Shown in pieces: positions 15,828 through 24,991 of a stretch of 45,941 nt of DNA. Made by a program: the position numbers and the translations under genes. This DNA is from Balneolales bacterium (GTDB lineage Bacteria; Bacteroidota; Rhodothermia; Balneolales; Natronogracilivirgulaceae), in assembly GCA_007132495.1 (NCBI GenBank), contig SLOL01000132.1, positions 1-45,941 of the forward strand, in the 5' to 3' direction. The first letter of the stretch is position 1; the number at the start of each line of letters is the position of its first letter. A model generated the notes under the pieces. That model saw only the letters and a program-made list of their open reading frames with translations. It had not been told where the DNA came from and searched no databases.

Positions 15828-16439
15828 TTATTTAGCAGGGCTGGTCCAGGGAGAAGCATCTACACGAAATCGCCAGGGGAGTCCGGCATCTTCGCCGGCA
15901 TAGTCGATGCCTACGCGCCGGGAGGAACGTATTTCGGACGGGGTTACCCGCTCCCGGCCTGTTGCTGCGGTCAACCAGATTCGGTTGCCATCGACCGGCA
16001 GACCGTTGTCGGCTCTGGTGATGCCAAGTGCCTGAGTTACCAGGCCCGGTCCGCCGGCCGTATTCCGGCGTAAACGGGAATGGTTTCTGCGTTTCAGGAT
16101 GGTTTCAATGCCTTCGCAGGGAGCCACGGCACGTATCAGAATGGCATGCGGGACATCGGCCGGACCCGTAATGATATTGAATAGTGTGTGGATGCCGTAG
16201 CACAGATAGGTGTAGGCCACTCCTCCGGGATGATAGAATATTTCCGTCCGTGGGGTCTTTCTGCCACCGTAGGCGTGTGATGCCCGGTCTGTGTGACCGT
16301 CATAAGCCTCGGTTTCCACAATGATACCCGCGGTCACAGCTTCTCCGTTTCGTGTCCACAGCCGGCACCCCAGCAACTCACGGGCGAGAGCGACAACATC
16401 ATCATTCCGAAAAAATGGTTTGCTCAGCTTTTGATGCAT
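15828..16439 (-). CDS. DNA-3-methyladenine glycosylase, AAG/MPG family
   Basis: Base-excision repair enzyme that removes alkylated purines such as 3-methyladenine. 203 residues, normal for bacterial members. The family motifs are present: LLGCRLW near the start, the catalytic region VETEAYDGHTDRASHAYGGR (Glu of VETEAY activates water), YLCYGIHTLFNIITG, VLIRA-like AILIRAVAP, and AGGPGLVTQALGI. Divergent from mutS across 170 bp, so two DNA repair genes share one upstream region. Cytoplasmic. Confidence 0.94.
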   Translation of the reverse strand: MHQKLSKPFFRNDDVVALARELLGCRLWTRNGEAVTAGIIVETEAYDGHTDRASHAYGGRKTPRTEIFYHPGGVAYTYLCYGIHTLFNIITGPADVPHAILIRAVAPCEGIETILKRRNHSRLRRNTAGGPGLVTQALGITRADNGLPVDGNRIWLTAATGRERVTPSEIRSSRRVGIDYAGEDAGLPWRFRVDASPWTSPAK

Positions 16440-16593
16440 ACTTATGCAGGTTCAGGGTGCAGGTGTAACAGGCACATGTTACAATATCCTGTAAATGGTG
16501 TTCATGTATTTATAACTACCGATTTAACTTCTCCTTCACTTACGCTATTTTAAATAGTTTACGAAATGTAATGGATCGGGAGCAAAAGGTGCA

Positions 16594-16617
16594 ATGATGC
16601 CGGCACAATATGGATGA
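16594..16617 (+). other. Seven-codon leader frame overlapping the mutS start
   Basis: ATGATG...TGA reads MMPAQYG and overlaps the mutS ATG (16610) in another frame. AAAAGG lies a few bases before the leader ATG, while mutS itself has no good ribosome binding site, so translation of mutS could be coupled to this short frame. It may also be chance. Confidence 0.25.
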
Positions 16618-19306
16618 TACAGGTACCGTGAGCAAACAAAAAGTACGTACACCCCTGATGCAGCAGTATCATGAGATCAAGGAGCAGCATCCGGGGACCT
16701 TGTTACTGTTTCGGGTGGGCGATTTTTACGAGACATTTTCCGATGATGCGATCACCATCAGCCGGGAACTGGGAATTACGCTCACCCGCCGCAACAACGC
16801 AGGCGACCAGACGCCTTTGGCCGGATTTCCCTATCACGCCCTCGACAGTTACCTCCCGAAACTGGTAAAAAAAGGGTATCGGGTTGCCGTCTGTGATCAG
16901 GCAGAAGATCCGGCTCAGGCCAAAGCGGCCGGGCGCAAACTGGTGAACCGCGAGATTACCGAAGTGGTGACACCCGGTGTAACACTTTCCGACAAGGTGC
17001 TCGACCGCAACCGGAATAACTACATCGCTTCACTGCATCTGGAGGGGAAGGTGTATGGACTCGCATTTGCCGATATTTCCACCGGTGAGTTCGCTGTCTG
17101 TGAACTGTCACAGAAAGAGTTGCAGGAAGTGCTGGCATCCATAGAGCCGGCTGAAATCCTGATCAGCAAAAAGAGCAAATCATCAGTGCCGGAATGGCTG
17201 GCTGACCATGTTATAACCTGGGTGGAAGAGTGGGTGTACGAGGGCAGATATGGCTATGACCTGTTGCTGGAGCATTTCCGGACCCACTCCCTTAAGGGTT
17301 TTGGTGTCGAGGAGCTTGATAATGCCCATGTGGCGGCCGGAGCGCTGCTGCATTATGTCCGGGAAAATCAGAAGGCTTCGCTCGGTCACCTGCGCTCCAT
17401 GTATGCCTTCGAGAACACCGGCTACATGATGCTTGACCCGTCGACCAAACGGAATCTGGAGCTCATCACCAGTCTGCAGCAGGGAGGACGGGAAGGGACG
17501 CTGATCTCCATCCTGGATCACACCCGTACCGCCATGGGCGGCCGGTTGCTGCGGAAATGGCTGATGCGTCCGCTGAAAAATCTCGATGAGATCCGGGAGC
17601 GCTTGCAGGCTGTGGAGGTGCTGAATGTTCGCCATGATTTGCGCAGCCGGTTGCGGGAGGTGCTGAACGAGATCGGGGATCTGGAGCGGCTGGTGTCCAG
17701 AATCTGTGTAAAACGTGCCAATGCCAGAGAGCTGAAGCAGTTGAACGACTCCCTTGGCAGGATACCGGAGATCAAATCGCTGCTCAATGATCTGGAGGAG
17801 CCGCTTGTTGTACGCATTGCTGAGCAACTCGGTGTTTTACCGGAGCTGCCGGAACGGATTGGCGCTGCGCTGGTTGATGATCCTCCGGCAGGCTTGCGGG
17901 ATGGCGGCTTTATCCGGGATGGTTACTCCGAAGAGCTGGATGAAATCCGGGATATCGCCCGCAATGGAAAAGAGTATGTGGCCCGCATCCAGAAAGATCT
18001 GGTGGAACAGACCCAAATCCCTTCGCTGAAGCTCGGCTACAACAAAGTATTCGGCTACTATATCGAGGTGACCAATGCCCACAAGGACAAGGTTCCCGAT
18101 GATTTCATCCGCAAGCAGACCCTGGTCAACGCCGAGCGGTATATCACTCCGGAGCTGAAAGATATTGAGGAGAAGATCCTCTCCTCCGAGGAGCGGAGTC
18201 AGGTTATGGAGCAGGAGCTTTTTCAGGAGCTGCTGGATTTTGTAGGGGAACACGCCGGACCGGTGCAGCAGAACGCCGATGCCCTGGCACAGCTCGACTG
18301 CCTGCAGAGCCTGGCGGAAGTGGCCTATCGCTACAACTATATAAAACCGTCGGTCAATGACGGGGAGGCCATACGGATCAAGGGAGGCAGGCATCCGGTC
18401 GTTGAACGGTCACTCCCCCGGGGTGAGCCCTTCATTCCAAATGATATTACGCTCGACAACCAATCCGAGCAGATCCTGGTCATCACCGGTCCCAATATGG
18501 CCGGGAAGAGCATCATCCTGAGGCAGACCGGCCTGATTGTGCTGTTGGCCCAGGTAGGATCTTTTGTTCCGGCCAAAGAGGCTGAGGTCGGCATGGTGGA
18601 CAAGATTTTTACCAGGGTCGGGGCGTCGGATAACCTTGCCGCCGGAGAGAGTACGTTTCTGGTGGAGATGAACGAGGCGGCGAATATATTGAACAACGCC
18701 AGTCCGAAGTCGCTGATACTGCTGGATGAGATCGGACGGGGGACCAGCACCTTTGACGGACTCAGCATTGCCTGGTCACTGGCAGAGTATTTGCACAACC
18801 AGCCGGTCGTTGCGGCCCGGACCCTGTTCGCCACTCACTATCATGAACTCAATGAGCTGGAAAACCTTTACGAGCGTATTGTCAATTACAACGTTCAGGT
18901 CAAGGAACACAAAGGTAAAATCATATTTCTGCGCAAGCTCGTTCGCGGCGGAGCAGACCACAGCTATGGCATTCAGGTGGCAGCCATGGCCGGCCTGCCT
19001 GAACTGGTGATTCATCGTGCCCGCGAAATCCTTGGAAATCTGGAATCTCACAGTCTCGATGTCACACGCTCTTCCGGTACCCTCGAGAAGGGGGCGGCCG
19101 GAAAGAAAAAAGCAACCAGAGAAGCGGTGAAGAATATGGAAAAGCAGAGTCCTGTTCCGCAAATGTCGCTGTTTCAGACAGAACTGGATCCCAATCTGGA
19201 AACGGTCAAGAATAAACTGGAAGGGGTGGACCCCAACCGGATGACTCCGGTTGAGGCTTTGATGCTGCTGGCGGAACTCAAACGGACGCTGGATCAGGGA
19301 GATTAA
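16610..19306 (+). CDS. mutS: DNA mismatch repair protein MutS
   Basis: Recognises mismatches and small loops and starts mismatch repair with MutL. 898 residues, slightly longer than E. coli MutS. The mismatch-reading F-x-E is residues 39-41 (GDFYETF). The connector, core and clamp domains fill the middle. The ATPase domain has Walker A GPNMAGKS (627-634), Walker B LLDEIGRGTSTFDG, and the ATHYHEL motif. A C-terminal tail carries the dimer-tetramer region (MTPVEALMLLAELKRTL). A lysine-rich linker near 820-845 precedes the tail. No Shine-Dalgarno is visible for the ATG at 16610. Stop codons of mutS and the convergent hypothetical gene are 9 bases apart. Confidence 0.98.
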   Translation: MDDTGTVSKQKVRTPLMQQYHEIKEQHPGTLLLFRVGDFYETFSDDAITISRELGITLTRRNNAGDQTPLAGFPYHALDSYLPKLVKKGYRVAVCDQAEDPAQAKAAGRKLVNREITEVVTPGVTLSDKVLDRNRNNYIASLHLEGKVYGLAFADISTGEFAVCELSQKELQEVLASIEPAEILISKKSKSSVPEWLADHVITWVEEWVYEGRYGYDLLLEHFRTHSLKGFGVEELDNAHVAAGALLHYVRENQKASLGHLRSMYAFENTGYMMLDPSTKRNLELITSLQQGGREGTLISILDHTRTAMGGRLLRKWLMRPLKNLDEIRERLQAVEVLNVRHDLRSRLREVLNEIGDLERLVSRICVKRANARELKQLNDSLGRIPEIKSLLNDLEEPLVVRIAEQLGVLPELPERIGAALVDDPPAGLRDGGFIRDGYSEELDEIRDIARNGKEYVARIQKDLVEQTQIPSLKLGYNKVFGYYIEVTNAHKDKVPDDFIRKQTLVNAERYITPELKDIEEKILSSEERSQVMEQELFQELLDFVGEHAGPVQQNADALAQLDCLQSLAEVAYRYNYIKPSVNDGEAIRIKGGRHPVVERSLPRGEPFIPNDITLDNQSEQILVITGPNMAGKSIILRQTGLIVLLAQVGSFVPAKEAEVGMVDKIFTRVGASDNLAAGESTFLVEMNEAANILNNASPKSLILLDEIGRGTSTFDGLSIAWSLAEYLHNQPVVAARTLFATHYHELNELENLYERIVNYNVQVKEHKGKIIFLRKLVRGGADHSYGIQVAAMAGLPELVIHRAREILGNLESHSLDVTRSSGTLEKGAAGKKKATREAVKNMEKQSPVPQMSLFQTELDPNLETVKNKLEGVDPNRMTPVEALMLLAELKRTLDQGD

Positions 19307-19315
19307 TGTTCTGTT

Positions 19316-19831
19316 TCAAATATCCGACTGGGCATAAAACAGTTTTCCGGGGATGCGTACAACATAATCCCCGGGGTAGTTTTTCCGTGATGTGTGCTGC
19401 GCTATATGGGAGTCAGGCGGCAAAGAGTGATCCTGCAGGTTGGAACCGGCGTAATAATCCGGAGAACCGGTAGTTGATGCCATTTTTTCGACCAATACCA
19501 TCGGGAGGTGGTCGCCCTGGATCTGCAGAAGGAAGTTGCGCTGATCCCATTGATACCCGATTATAAAAGGCTTGCCGGTCTCCTGTACCAGTTCAATGCC
19601 ATTCATCCAGATGCTCAGACTCAGCGGAAATTCCGGAAGGGGGCTGCCTGAGCGGGAAACAGTTTCAAGCCAGGCTGAGATATCACCGGAAATACGGTCG
19701 ATTAATGCATAGCGGATATGGTACGTGTCGGGTGTGTGTGCGAGATACAGCTTGGTCTTTTTTGCAATGAGCTCTGCAAAGTGATGTTCGGTCTTCTGCC
19801 GGCTAAAAGGGCCTCGGGATTTTTGCTTCAT
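19316..19831 (-). CDS. Hypothetical protein convergent with mutS
   Basis: 171 residues, no family recognised. No signal peptide or membrane segment; basic start (MKQKSRGPFSRQKTEHHF). A middle portion with regular strand-like segments (LSLSIWMNGIELVQ, PFIIGYQWDQRNFLLQIQ) suggests a small alpha/beta domain. It is the only long frame here consistent with neighbouring codon use, and it has no operon partner close by (the next same-strand gene is 191 bp upstream). Function not inferred. Confidence 0.6.
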   Translation of the reverse strand: MKQKSRGPFSRQKTEHHFAELIAKKTKLYLAHTPDTYHIRYALIDRISGDISAWLETVSRSGSPLPEFPLSLSIWMNGIELVQETGKPFIIGYQWDQRNFLLQIQGDHLPMVLVEKMASTTGSPDYYAGSNLQDHSLPPDSHIAQHTSRKNYPGDYVVRIPGKLFYAQSDI

Positions 19832-20022
19832 GTTGGGCTCAGGCGTGATCCATGTATTTATCTTTATTATCGGCGCTTTCCCTGATAATTATAGAGTAAA
19901 TGTCACGCACCACAATGAAAAACAACGTTTACAAATCCCGCGGCGGACAAGTTCTTTGTATAGAAAAGCCCGGCGTTCACCCGTTATTCACCGGTCTGAC
20001 AAGGATTCCCGGGCGTGCATGG

Positions 20023-21375
20023 TCAGCCGGTCTCTGCGGATATTACATTCTTTTTTTTCAGAAATTCACTGATCAGATCGTCTAAAACGGGTTGTCCGAT
20101 TTCCTGAAGCTCATAACCTACCTTGGCGACGGGTTTGTCTATGTCGACAATCCGGGTAAGATCAATCGGGGTGCCAATGACCACGGTATCACAATCGGTG
20201 GCCCGTATCGTCTTTTCCAGGTCCCTGACTTGCTGTTCACCATAACCCATGGCCGGAAGGACCGTTCCGACATCCGGGTATGTTGCGAAGGTATTCTGCA
20301 GCTTCCCAACGGCAAAGGGACGCGGATCGATAAATGCTGCAGCCCCGAATTTTTGAGCGGCCAGGGTCCCGGCACCGTATTGCATCTGACCATGGGTCAG
20401 GGTCGGACCATCTTCTACCACCAGAACCCGCTTTCCACGTATCCGTTCGGGATGGTCAACCGTCAATGGCGATGCCGCATCCACCACCAGGGCCTCGGGA
20501 TTGATTTCAGCAATATTATTGCGAAGCAACTGAATTTGTTCCGGCCCCGCGCTGTCAATTTTGTTGATTACCACAATATCGGCAAGGCGCAGTGTGGTTT
20601 CTCCCGGATAATAGGTGCGTTCATGACCGGCACGATGAGGATCGGTTACTGTAATCATCAAGTCGGAGTTGTAAAAAGGAAAGTCATTGTTGCCTCCGTC
20701 CCAGACAATTACATCAGCCTCTTTTTCAGCCTCTCTCAGTATGGCTTCGTAGTCCACACCGGCATAAATAACATTGCCCCGGTTTATATGCGGTTCGTAC
20801 TCCTCCATTTCCTCAATCGTGCATTCGTGCCTGTGCAGATCTTCGATGGTAGCGAAACGCTGAACCCGTTGTGCTGCCAGATTGCCATAGGGCATGGGGT
20901 GACGAACAGCAACCACGCGCAACCCGTAACTCATTAGCAATTCGATGACAACCCGGGAAGTTTGACTCTTACCGCATCCGGTACGGACCGCACCGATGGA
21001 TATCACCGGTTTGGAGCCGGCAATCATGGACCGTCCGGGCCCGATTAACAGGAAATCGGCTCCTGCAGCATTGACGATCGACCCGACATGCATCACCTCC
21101 TGGTAAGAAATGTCGCTGTAGGAAAAGGCACAGATGTCGACTTTCAAATCCCGGATCAAGCCAGGCAGATTTTCCTGTGAGTGAATGGGAATGCCGTCAG
21201 GATATAGCGAACCGGCCAGTTCGGCAGGATAGCGGCGCCCGTCGATATCCGGAATCTGGGCGGCGGTGAAAGCGACCACATTGCAGGTTTCATCGTCGCG
21301 GTAACAGGTGTTGAAATTGTGGAAATCCCGCCCTGCGGCTCCAATAATAATGATATTCTTGCGGCTGTGATTCAT
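20023..21375 (-). CDS. Cyclic 2,3-diphosphoglycerate synthetase-family GTPase
   Basis: 450 residues, close to the archaeal cyclic 2,3-diphosphoglycerate synthetase (about 460). The order fits that family: an N-terminal Rossmann-like part (IIIIGAAGRDFHNFN), a P-loop GAVRTGCGKS (128-137), VIVWDGGNNDFPF as the Walker B-like region, and INKID as a nucleotide-specificity motif. The family enzyme closes the cyclic anhydride of 2,3-diphosphoglycerate, a stress solute in some thermophilic methanogens. The product in bacteria is unproven, and the bacterial branch is often called only a GTPase. GGAGG precedes the ATG by 5 bases. Single gene. Confidence 0.82.
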   Translation of the reverse strand: MNHSRKNIIIIGAAGRDFHNFNTCYRDDETCNVVAFTAAQIPDIDGRRYPAELAGSLYPDGIPIHSQENLPGLIRDLKVDICAFSYSDISYQEVMHVGSIVNAAGADFLLIGPGRSMIAGSKPVISIGAVRTGCGKSQTSRVVIELLMSYGLRVVAVRHPMPYGNLAAQRVQRFATIEDLHRHECTIEEMEEYEPHINRGNVIYAGVDYEAILREAEKEADVIVWDGGNNDFPFYNSDLMITVTDPHRAGHERTYYPGETTLRLADIVVINKIDSAGPEQIQLLRNNIAEINPEALVVDAASPLTVDHPERIRGKRVLVVEDGPTLTHGQMQYGAGTLAAQKFGAAAFIDPRPFAVGKLQNTFATYPDVGTVLPAMGYGEQQVRDLEKTIRATDCDTVVIGTPIDLTRIVDIDKPVAKVGYELQEIGQPVLDDLISEFLKKKNVISAETG

Positions 21376-21673
21376 GGTCCCTCCAGGTTATCAGTAGCTG
21401 ATTAATTGAGCCGATTACGCCGGAAATACTTGTGGCTCGTGCCGGAAATTTACATCCCGGAAATACACAAGACAAGTTTTTGTTCCGGAAAGCCTTTTGG
21501 GGTATTTCAGAGTCGAAAACCGGCATATGGCTGGAATTTCTGCTGAAATAGTGATATGATAATTTACGGAGAAGAGAGTTTGTTTAATTCTACTTCAGAC
21601 CGGGATATCCAAAAAAGGCCTGTCTGCAAATTTTGTGTTATCTTATGTTAAATAACCATAAAACAGAAAACCT

Positions 21674-22642
21674 ATGAACAGTGTAAATCTAATGGTGTTT
21701 GGTTTGAGTTTCATCTTTTTGGCAGGTTGTGCCGCCGGCCGCACCGTGCTGAATGATGATGACCGAACCGGCAACGGCAGCGAATTAAGGCGTCTGTCCT
21801 ACGACAGCCGGGCCACCGGACAAGAGAGGGACTATTTTGTTTATCTGCCCGATGGGTATCACGCCAATCCGGATAAAGAGTGGCCGGTCATGCTCTTTCT
21901 GCATGGTAACGGAGAACGGGGAGATGGCAAGGAAGAGCTTGACTTTGTAATGGTCCACGGACCGCTTTATGAGGCCTGGGTGCAAAAGCGGGAACTTCCG
22001 TTTGTAATTGTGGCTCCGCAACTTCCCATGTACAGCATGGGAGATGTGGGGTATATCGCCAACCGCAGCCGGGATCAAATCCCGGAACGCCTAGACGAAG
22101 GTGTCCCGGACCGTCCGGTACCGGACACACCACCCATGGCGATGGACGGCGCACCGACTCCCGGCGAGCTTCCCTATTCGGCAGAAGGTCCTCCGGACGG
22201 ATGGTACAGGCTGGATGAGGATTTGATGGATATCCTGGATCAGGTCGGAGAGACGTTCCGAACCGATCCGGACCGTGTCTACCTGACCGGTATCAGTTAC
22301 GGCGGGTTTGGATCCTGGTATATCGCCTCCCGTTTTCCCGAGCAATTTGCTGCCGTTGCTCCTGTTGTAGGTTACGGGCATCCCGATGGAGTGGCACCGA
22401 TTGCCGAACATGAACTGCCGGTGTGGTGTTTTTCCGGCGGCAGAGATCCGGTAGTCGAGCCGGAGTATTTTTATCCGGCCATGAATAAACTGGAAGAGCT
22501 GGGACATCCGGAAGCTCTGCTTACAAATCATGAACATGGAGGTCATGATATCTGGGTGCAGATATATGCCGGCCGCGATATCTATGACTGGCTGTTGTCC
22601 AAGCGTCGTCAAGATATAACCGTTCAGGTGATCAAACCGTAG
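21674..22642 (+). CDS. Alpha/beta-hydrolase (esterase-like) lipoprotein
   Basis: 322 residues. The signal peptide has a lipobox-like LAGC with Cys 19, so it is probably an envelope lipoprotein. The hydrolase fold is that of phospholipase/carboxylesterase or prolyl-oligopeptidase-like esterases: PVMLFLHGNGERGDG forms the oxyanion region, GISYGGFG the nucleophile elbow with Ser 208, GGRDPVVEP holds the likely acidic residue, and GGHDIW the catalytic His 291. A proline-rich insertion (about 140-175) separates the oxyanion and nucleophile regions and may form a lid. The natural ester is unknown. Convergent with the ATP-grasp gene. Confidence 0.85.
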   Translation: MNSVNLMVFGLSFIFLAGCAAGRTVLNDDDRTGNGSELRRLSYDSRATGQERDYFVYLPDGYHANPDKEWPVMLFLHGNGERGDGKEELDFVMVHGPLYEAWVQKRELPFVIVAPQLPMYSMGDVGYIANRSRDQIPERLDEGVPDRPVPDTPPMAMDGAPTPGELPYSAEGPPDGWYRLDEDLMDILDQVGETFRTDPDRVYLTGISYGGFGSWYIASRFPEQFAAVAPVVGYGHPDGVAPIAEHELPVWCFSGGRDPVVEPEYFYPAMNKLEELGHPEALLTNHEHGGHDIWVQIYAGRDIYDWLLSKRRQDITVQVIKP

Positions 22643-22720
22643 CAGGAGTTGCATTTTCTCCGGCATAAAGCGATGGTTACCTTTGTATCGGACAAACGAG
22701 CAGCTGAAAAGCCGGCATGG

Positions 22721-23860
22721 TCAGTCTGACCTCAGACGCCGAATGCCATCGCAGAGAATCCCGGACAGAAATTCGGGATAGGGCATATCTTGTAGTTCGG
22801 CGAGAATCGCATAAGTACTGTCGAGGGCAAAAGTCGGCAGCGGATTGACTTCCAGGAAATATGGGTTACCGGATTCATCCAGCTTGAAATCACATCTTGC
22901 ATAATCCCGGATTTCAAGGGCCTCGGCAAGGCGGATCGACCACATCGTGATCTGTTCTTCCAGATGCGGGGTCAGGGCATCTGAAGTATGAACATCATGA
23001 TTCGATAGCGATTGAACAGCATGAGATCCTATCCCCGAACGGTGCAGGCCGCGCTCAACCACCGGAAGTGCTTTCAGCGGATGGTAAGCCATGGCACAGG
23101 TCAGTTCCGCCCCGGATAAAAAGGTCTCCGCCATCACATCCTGATCGTAGGTGACCAGTATATGTCGGCACTGTTCCCGGAACTGTTCGGGTGTATGAAC
23201 CACACTATTTTCGGTTATTCCCTTGGAGGTACCTTCATACCGGGGTTTCAGAAAAAGCGGTAAGGGTAAATCCGCCGGCGGAATATCTGAGCCGGACTGT
23301 TTGGTATGGGTGAAACCGGAACCGGGGTCATATTTTTCAGAATTGGATCCGGAAGTGCGGTGTTTTGGTGTATTCCAGTCGGATATTACCGTCCAGTCGG
23401 CGACAGGGATCCCCAGATTACGGGCGATTTGCTTGGTCAAGACCTTATCCAGCGTGACAGTGAGCGTGTAGGCATCGCTGCCCAGAATGGGAATACCCCG
23501 CATTTCACACAGAACAGGCGTCCAGGCCTCCCGGTTTCGTGTTCCATACCCCTCGCCGATGTTCCACACAAGGTCCACTTCGTGGTTTGAACGCAGAAGC
23601 CGATGAGGGGGTCCGATACGCACCGGTTGGTGTCCGGCGACAGTTATGGCCTGCTCCATCACCTCAATGGTGGACTCCGGCTCAAATTCGGCAAACCGGT
23701 CCGGCGGTCCATTGTCAACCTCATAGTCCTCCGGCTGGTCATAGACGATTCCTATGCGCAGTTTTAGAGAGGCGGATTTTATTTGCGGTATTTTCCCGGG
23801 GTGTGTAGTTGTCAATACGGATTCCGTTGAAAGACAGAAAACTTTTAATAAAAAATACAA
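22721..23860 (-). CDS. D-alanine-D-alanine ligase-like ATP-grasp protein
   Basis: 379 residues. The core from about residue 34 (RIGIVYDQPED) to the end resembles Ddl: VWNIGEGYGTRNREA in place of the Ddl substrate segment, GIPILGSDAYTLTVTLDK, LFLKPRYEGTSKGI for ATP binding, and a C-terminal ARCDFKLDESGNPYFLEVNPLPT with the metal-binding D, E and N. True Ddl residues around the substrate are not all obvious, so the acceptor may differ; a related amino-acid or peptide ligase is possible. There is no ATG near the start: TTG at 23858-23860 opens the frame, and a TTG at residue 16 is the other choice, so the first ~33 residues are uncertain. Divergent from the GntR gene. Confidence 0.8.
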   Translation of the reverse strand: MYFLLKVFCLSTESVLTTTHPGKIPQIKSASLKLRIGIVYDQPEDYEVDNGPPDRFAEFEPESTIEVMEQAITVAGHQPVRIGPPHRLLRSNHEVDLVWNIGEGYGTRNREAWTPVLCEMRGIPILGSDAYTLTVTLDKVLTKQIARNLGIPVADWTVISDWNTPKHRTSGSNSEKYDPGSGFTHTKQSGSDIPPADLPLPLFLKPRYEGTSKGITENSVVHTPEQFREQCRHILVTYDQDVMAETFLSGAELTCAMAYHPLKALPVVERGLHRSGIGSHAVQSLSNHDVHTSDALTPHLEEQITMWSIRLAEALEIRDYARCDFKLDESGNPYFLEVNPLPTFALDSTYAILAELQDMPYPEFLSGILCDGIRRLRSD

Positions 23861-23925
23861 AAAACAGCTTCAGGTTGGTATCTTTAAAGGTCATATACCG
23901 ATATACAGATCAAACATCCTTGTGA

Positions 23926-24837
23926 ATCATAAATTTCAGGCACATCAAAACCGCCAAACATATCGCTGACCGGATTCGGTTGTTTATCGCTACCAAGCAG
24001 TTTCAGGTGGGCGATGTGATGCCGTCCACCCGGGAACTGGGACGGCAGCTGGATGCCAGTTTTCACACCGTTCGGAAAGCGTACCATCAGCTGGCTGATG
24101 AAGGCTTGCTGCGCAGCGAGAAAGGACGGGGATTCGTTGTAAATCGCCAGAACATGCCGCTGGATAAATCGCAGCGTTTGGAAATGGGCGCTGAGCGCAT
24201 CCGGACTGTTCTCGAGGAACTGATCGGAAACGGGCTGGATGATGAGGAGATTGAGACGCTTTTTCAGGAGCAGCTGCGTTTTGTGGATTGGCCCAGTCGC
24301 ATCGAAAGCTGTGCCTCTGCCGGTTTTACCCATGAACAGGCAAAGATGGTTTCTGAGGCAATCTTTCAGCAGGTCGGTATTAAAAGCGAGACGATTATTC
24401 CCGATGAGCCGGGCAAACTGGTGAAGTACGACGCCCTGTTTGTGCCGGTTCAGCTGATGCGCCATTACCGCGAGGAATCGGAAAACACGATATTGTTGCC
24501 GGTGATCTATCATCTGAAATCCGATTTTCTGATATCCATCGTCGAACGGTCGGCCATCAATACGATCGGGTTGGTTTCCCGGGAGGAACGAACGCTCAAT
24601 GTCCTGATTGACGAACTGAAATTGAGCTTGAAATTTCCAGGTTCCATCATGGCGGGTGCCGTTTACGGTAAATCGCTGCCGCTGTTTGTCCGGGAAGTGG
24701 ATGTTATTTTATATCCGGCAGGACCGGTAGCTTCCCTGGTGGAGCAGCAGATACCGGAAAAACGCAGAATGAAGATGGAGTATGTTATTGATGCCCGGTC
24801 TGCAGAGATCATCCGCTCGGAATTGTGGGATCAATAA
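23926..24837 (+). CDS. GntR-family regulator with unusual start and C-terminal domain
   Basis: DNA-binding regulator. A complete GntR winged helix is readable from INFRHIKTAKHIADRIRLFI through PSTRELGRQLDASFHTVRKAYHQL (to about residue 70). The roughly 210-residue C-terminal part matches neither a UTRA nor an aminotransferase-type effector domain I know; it has an alpha/beta look. In frame there is a TGA at 23923-23925 and no ATG or GTG after it before the HTH. The first ordinary start is TTG 23980, which would remove the first helix. A GTG at 23922 in the neighbouring frame joins the HTH if one base is skipped near 23937. So either a non-standard start (AUC/AUA) or a one-base shift is present. 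The helicase follows in the same direction. Confidence 0.72.
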   Translation: MINFRHIKTAKHIADRIRLFIATKQFQVGDVMPSTRELGRQLDASFHTVRKAYHQLADEGLLRSEKGRGFVVNRQNMPLDKSQRLEMGAERIRTVLEELIGNGLDDEEIETLFQEQLRFVDWPSRIESCASAGFTHEQAKMVSEAIFQQVGIKSETIIPDEPGKLVKYDALFVPVQLMRHYREESENTILLPVIYHLKSDFLISIVERSAINTIGLVSREERTLNVLIDELKLSLKFPGSIMAGAVYGKSLPLFVREVDVILYPAGPVASLVEQQIPEKRRMKMEYVIDARSAEIIRSELWDQ

Positions 24838-24991
24838 TTGTGACTTATCATAAAGGGGTACGATTTCTTACGTGATAATGTTGTAAGTTTCAGAGGGTGT
24901 TATTGTCGTCAAATGAACAGGCCAATAGACTGTGGCAGCCTGCAAAGGACGGCACCCGTCATGCATGGAATACTAACAGATGTTTTAGAGA

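Noticed and set aside
17837-18394. 185-codon minus-strand frame inside mutS
   Set aside because: Shadow of mutS; no independent evidence.
20092-20937. 281-codon frame on the plus strand
   Set aside because: Antisense to the cyclic diphosphoglycerate synthetase-family gene, which has clear motifs; no start site or family features.
21569-21660. 22-codon TTG frame after GGAGA upstream of the esterase
   Set aside because: Weak start and no supporting features.
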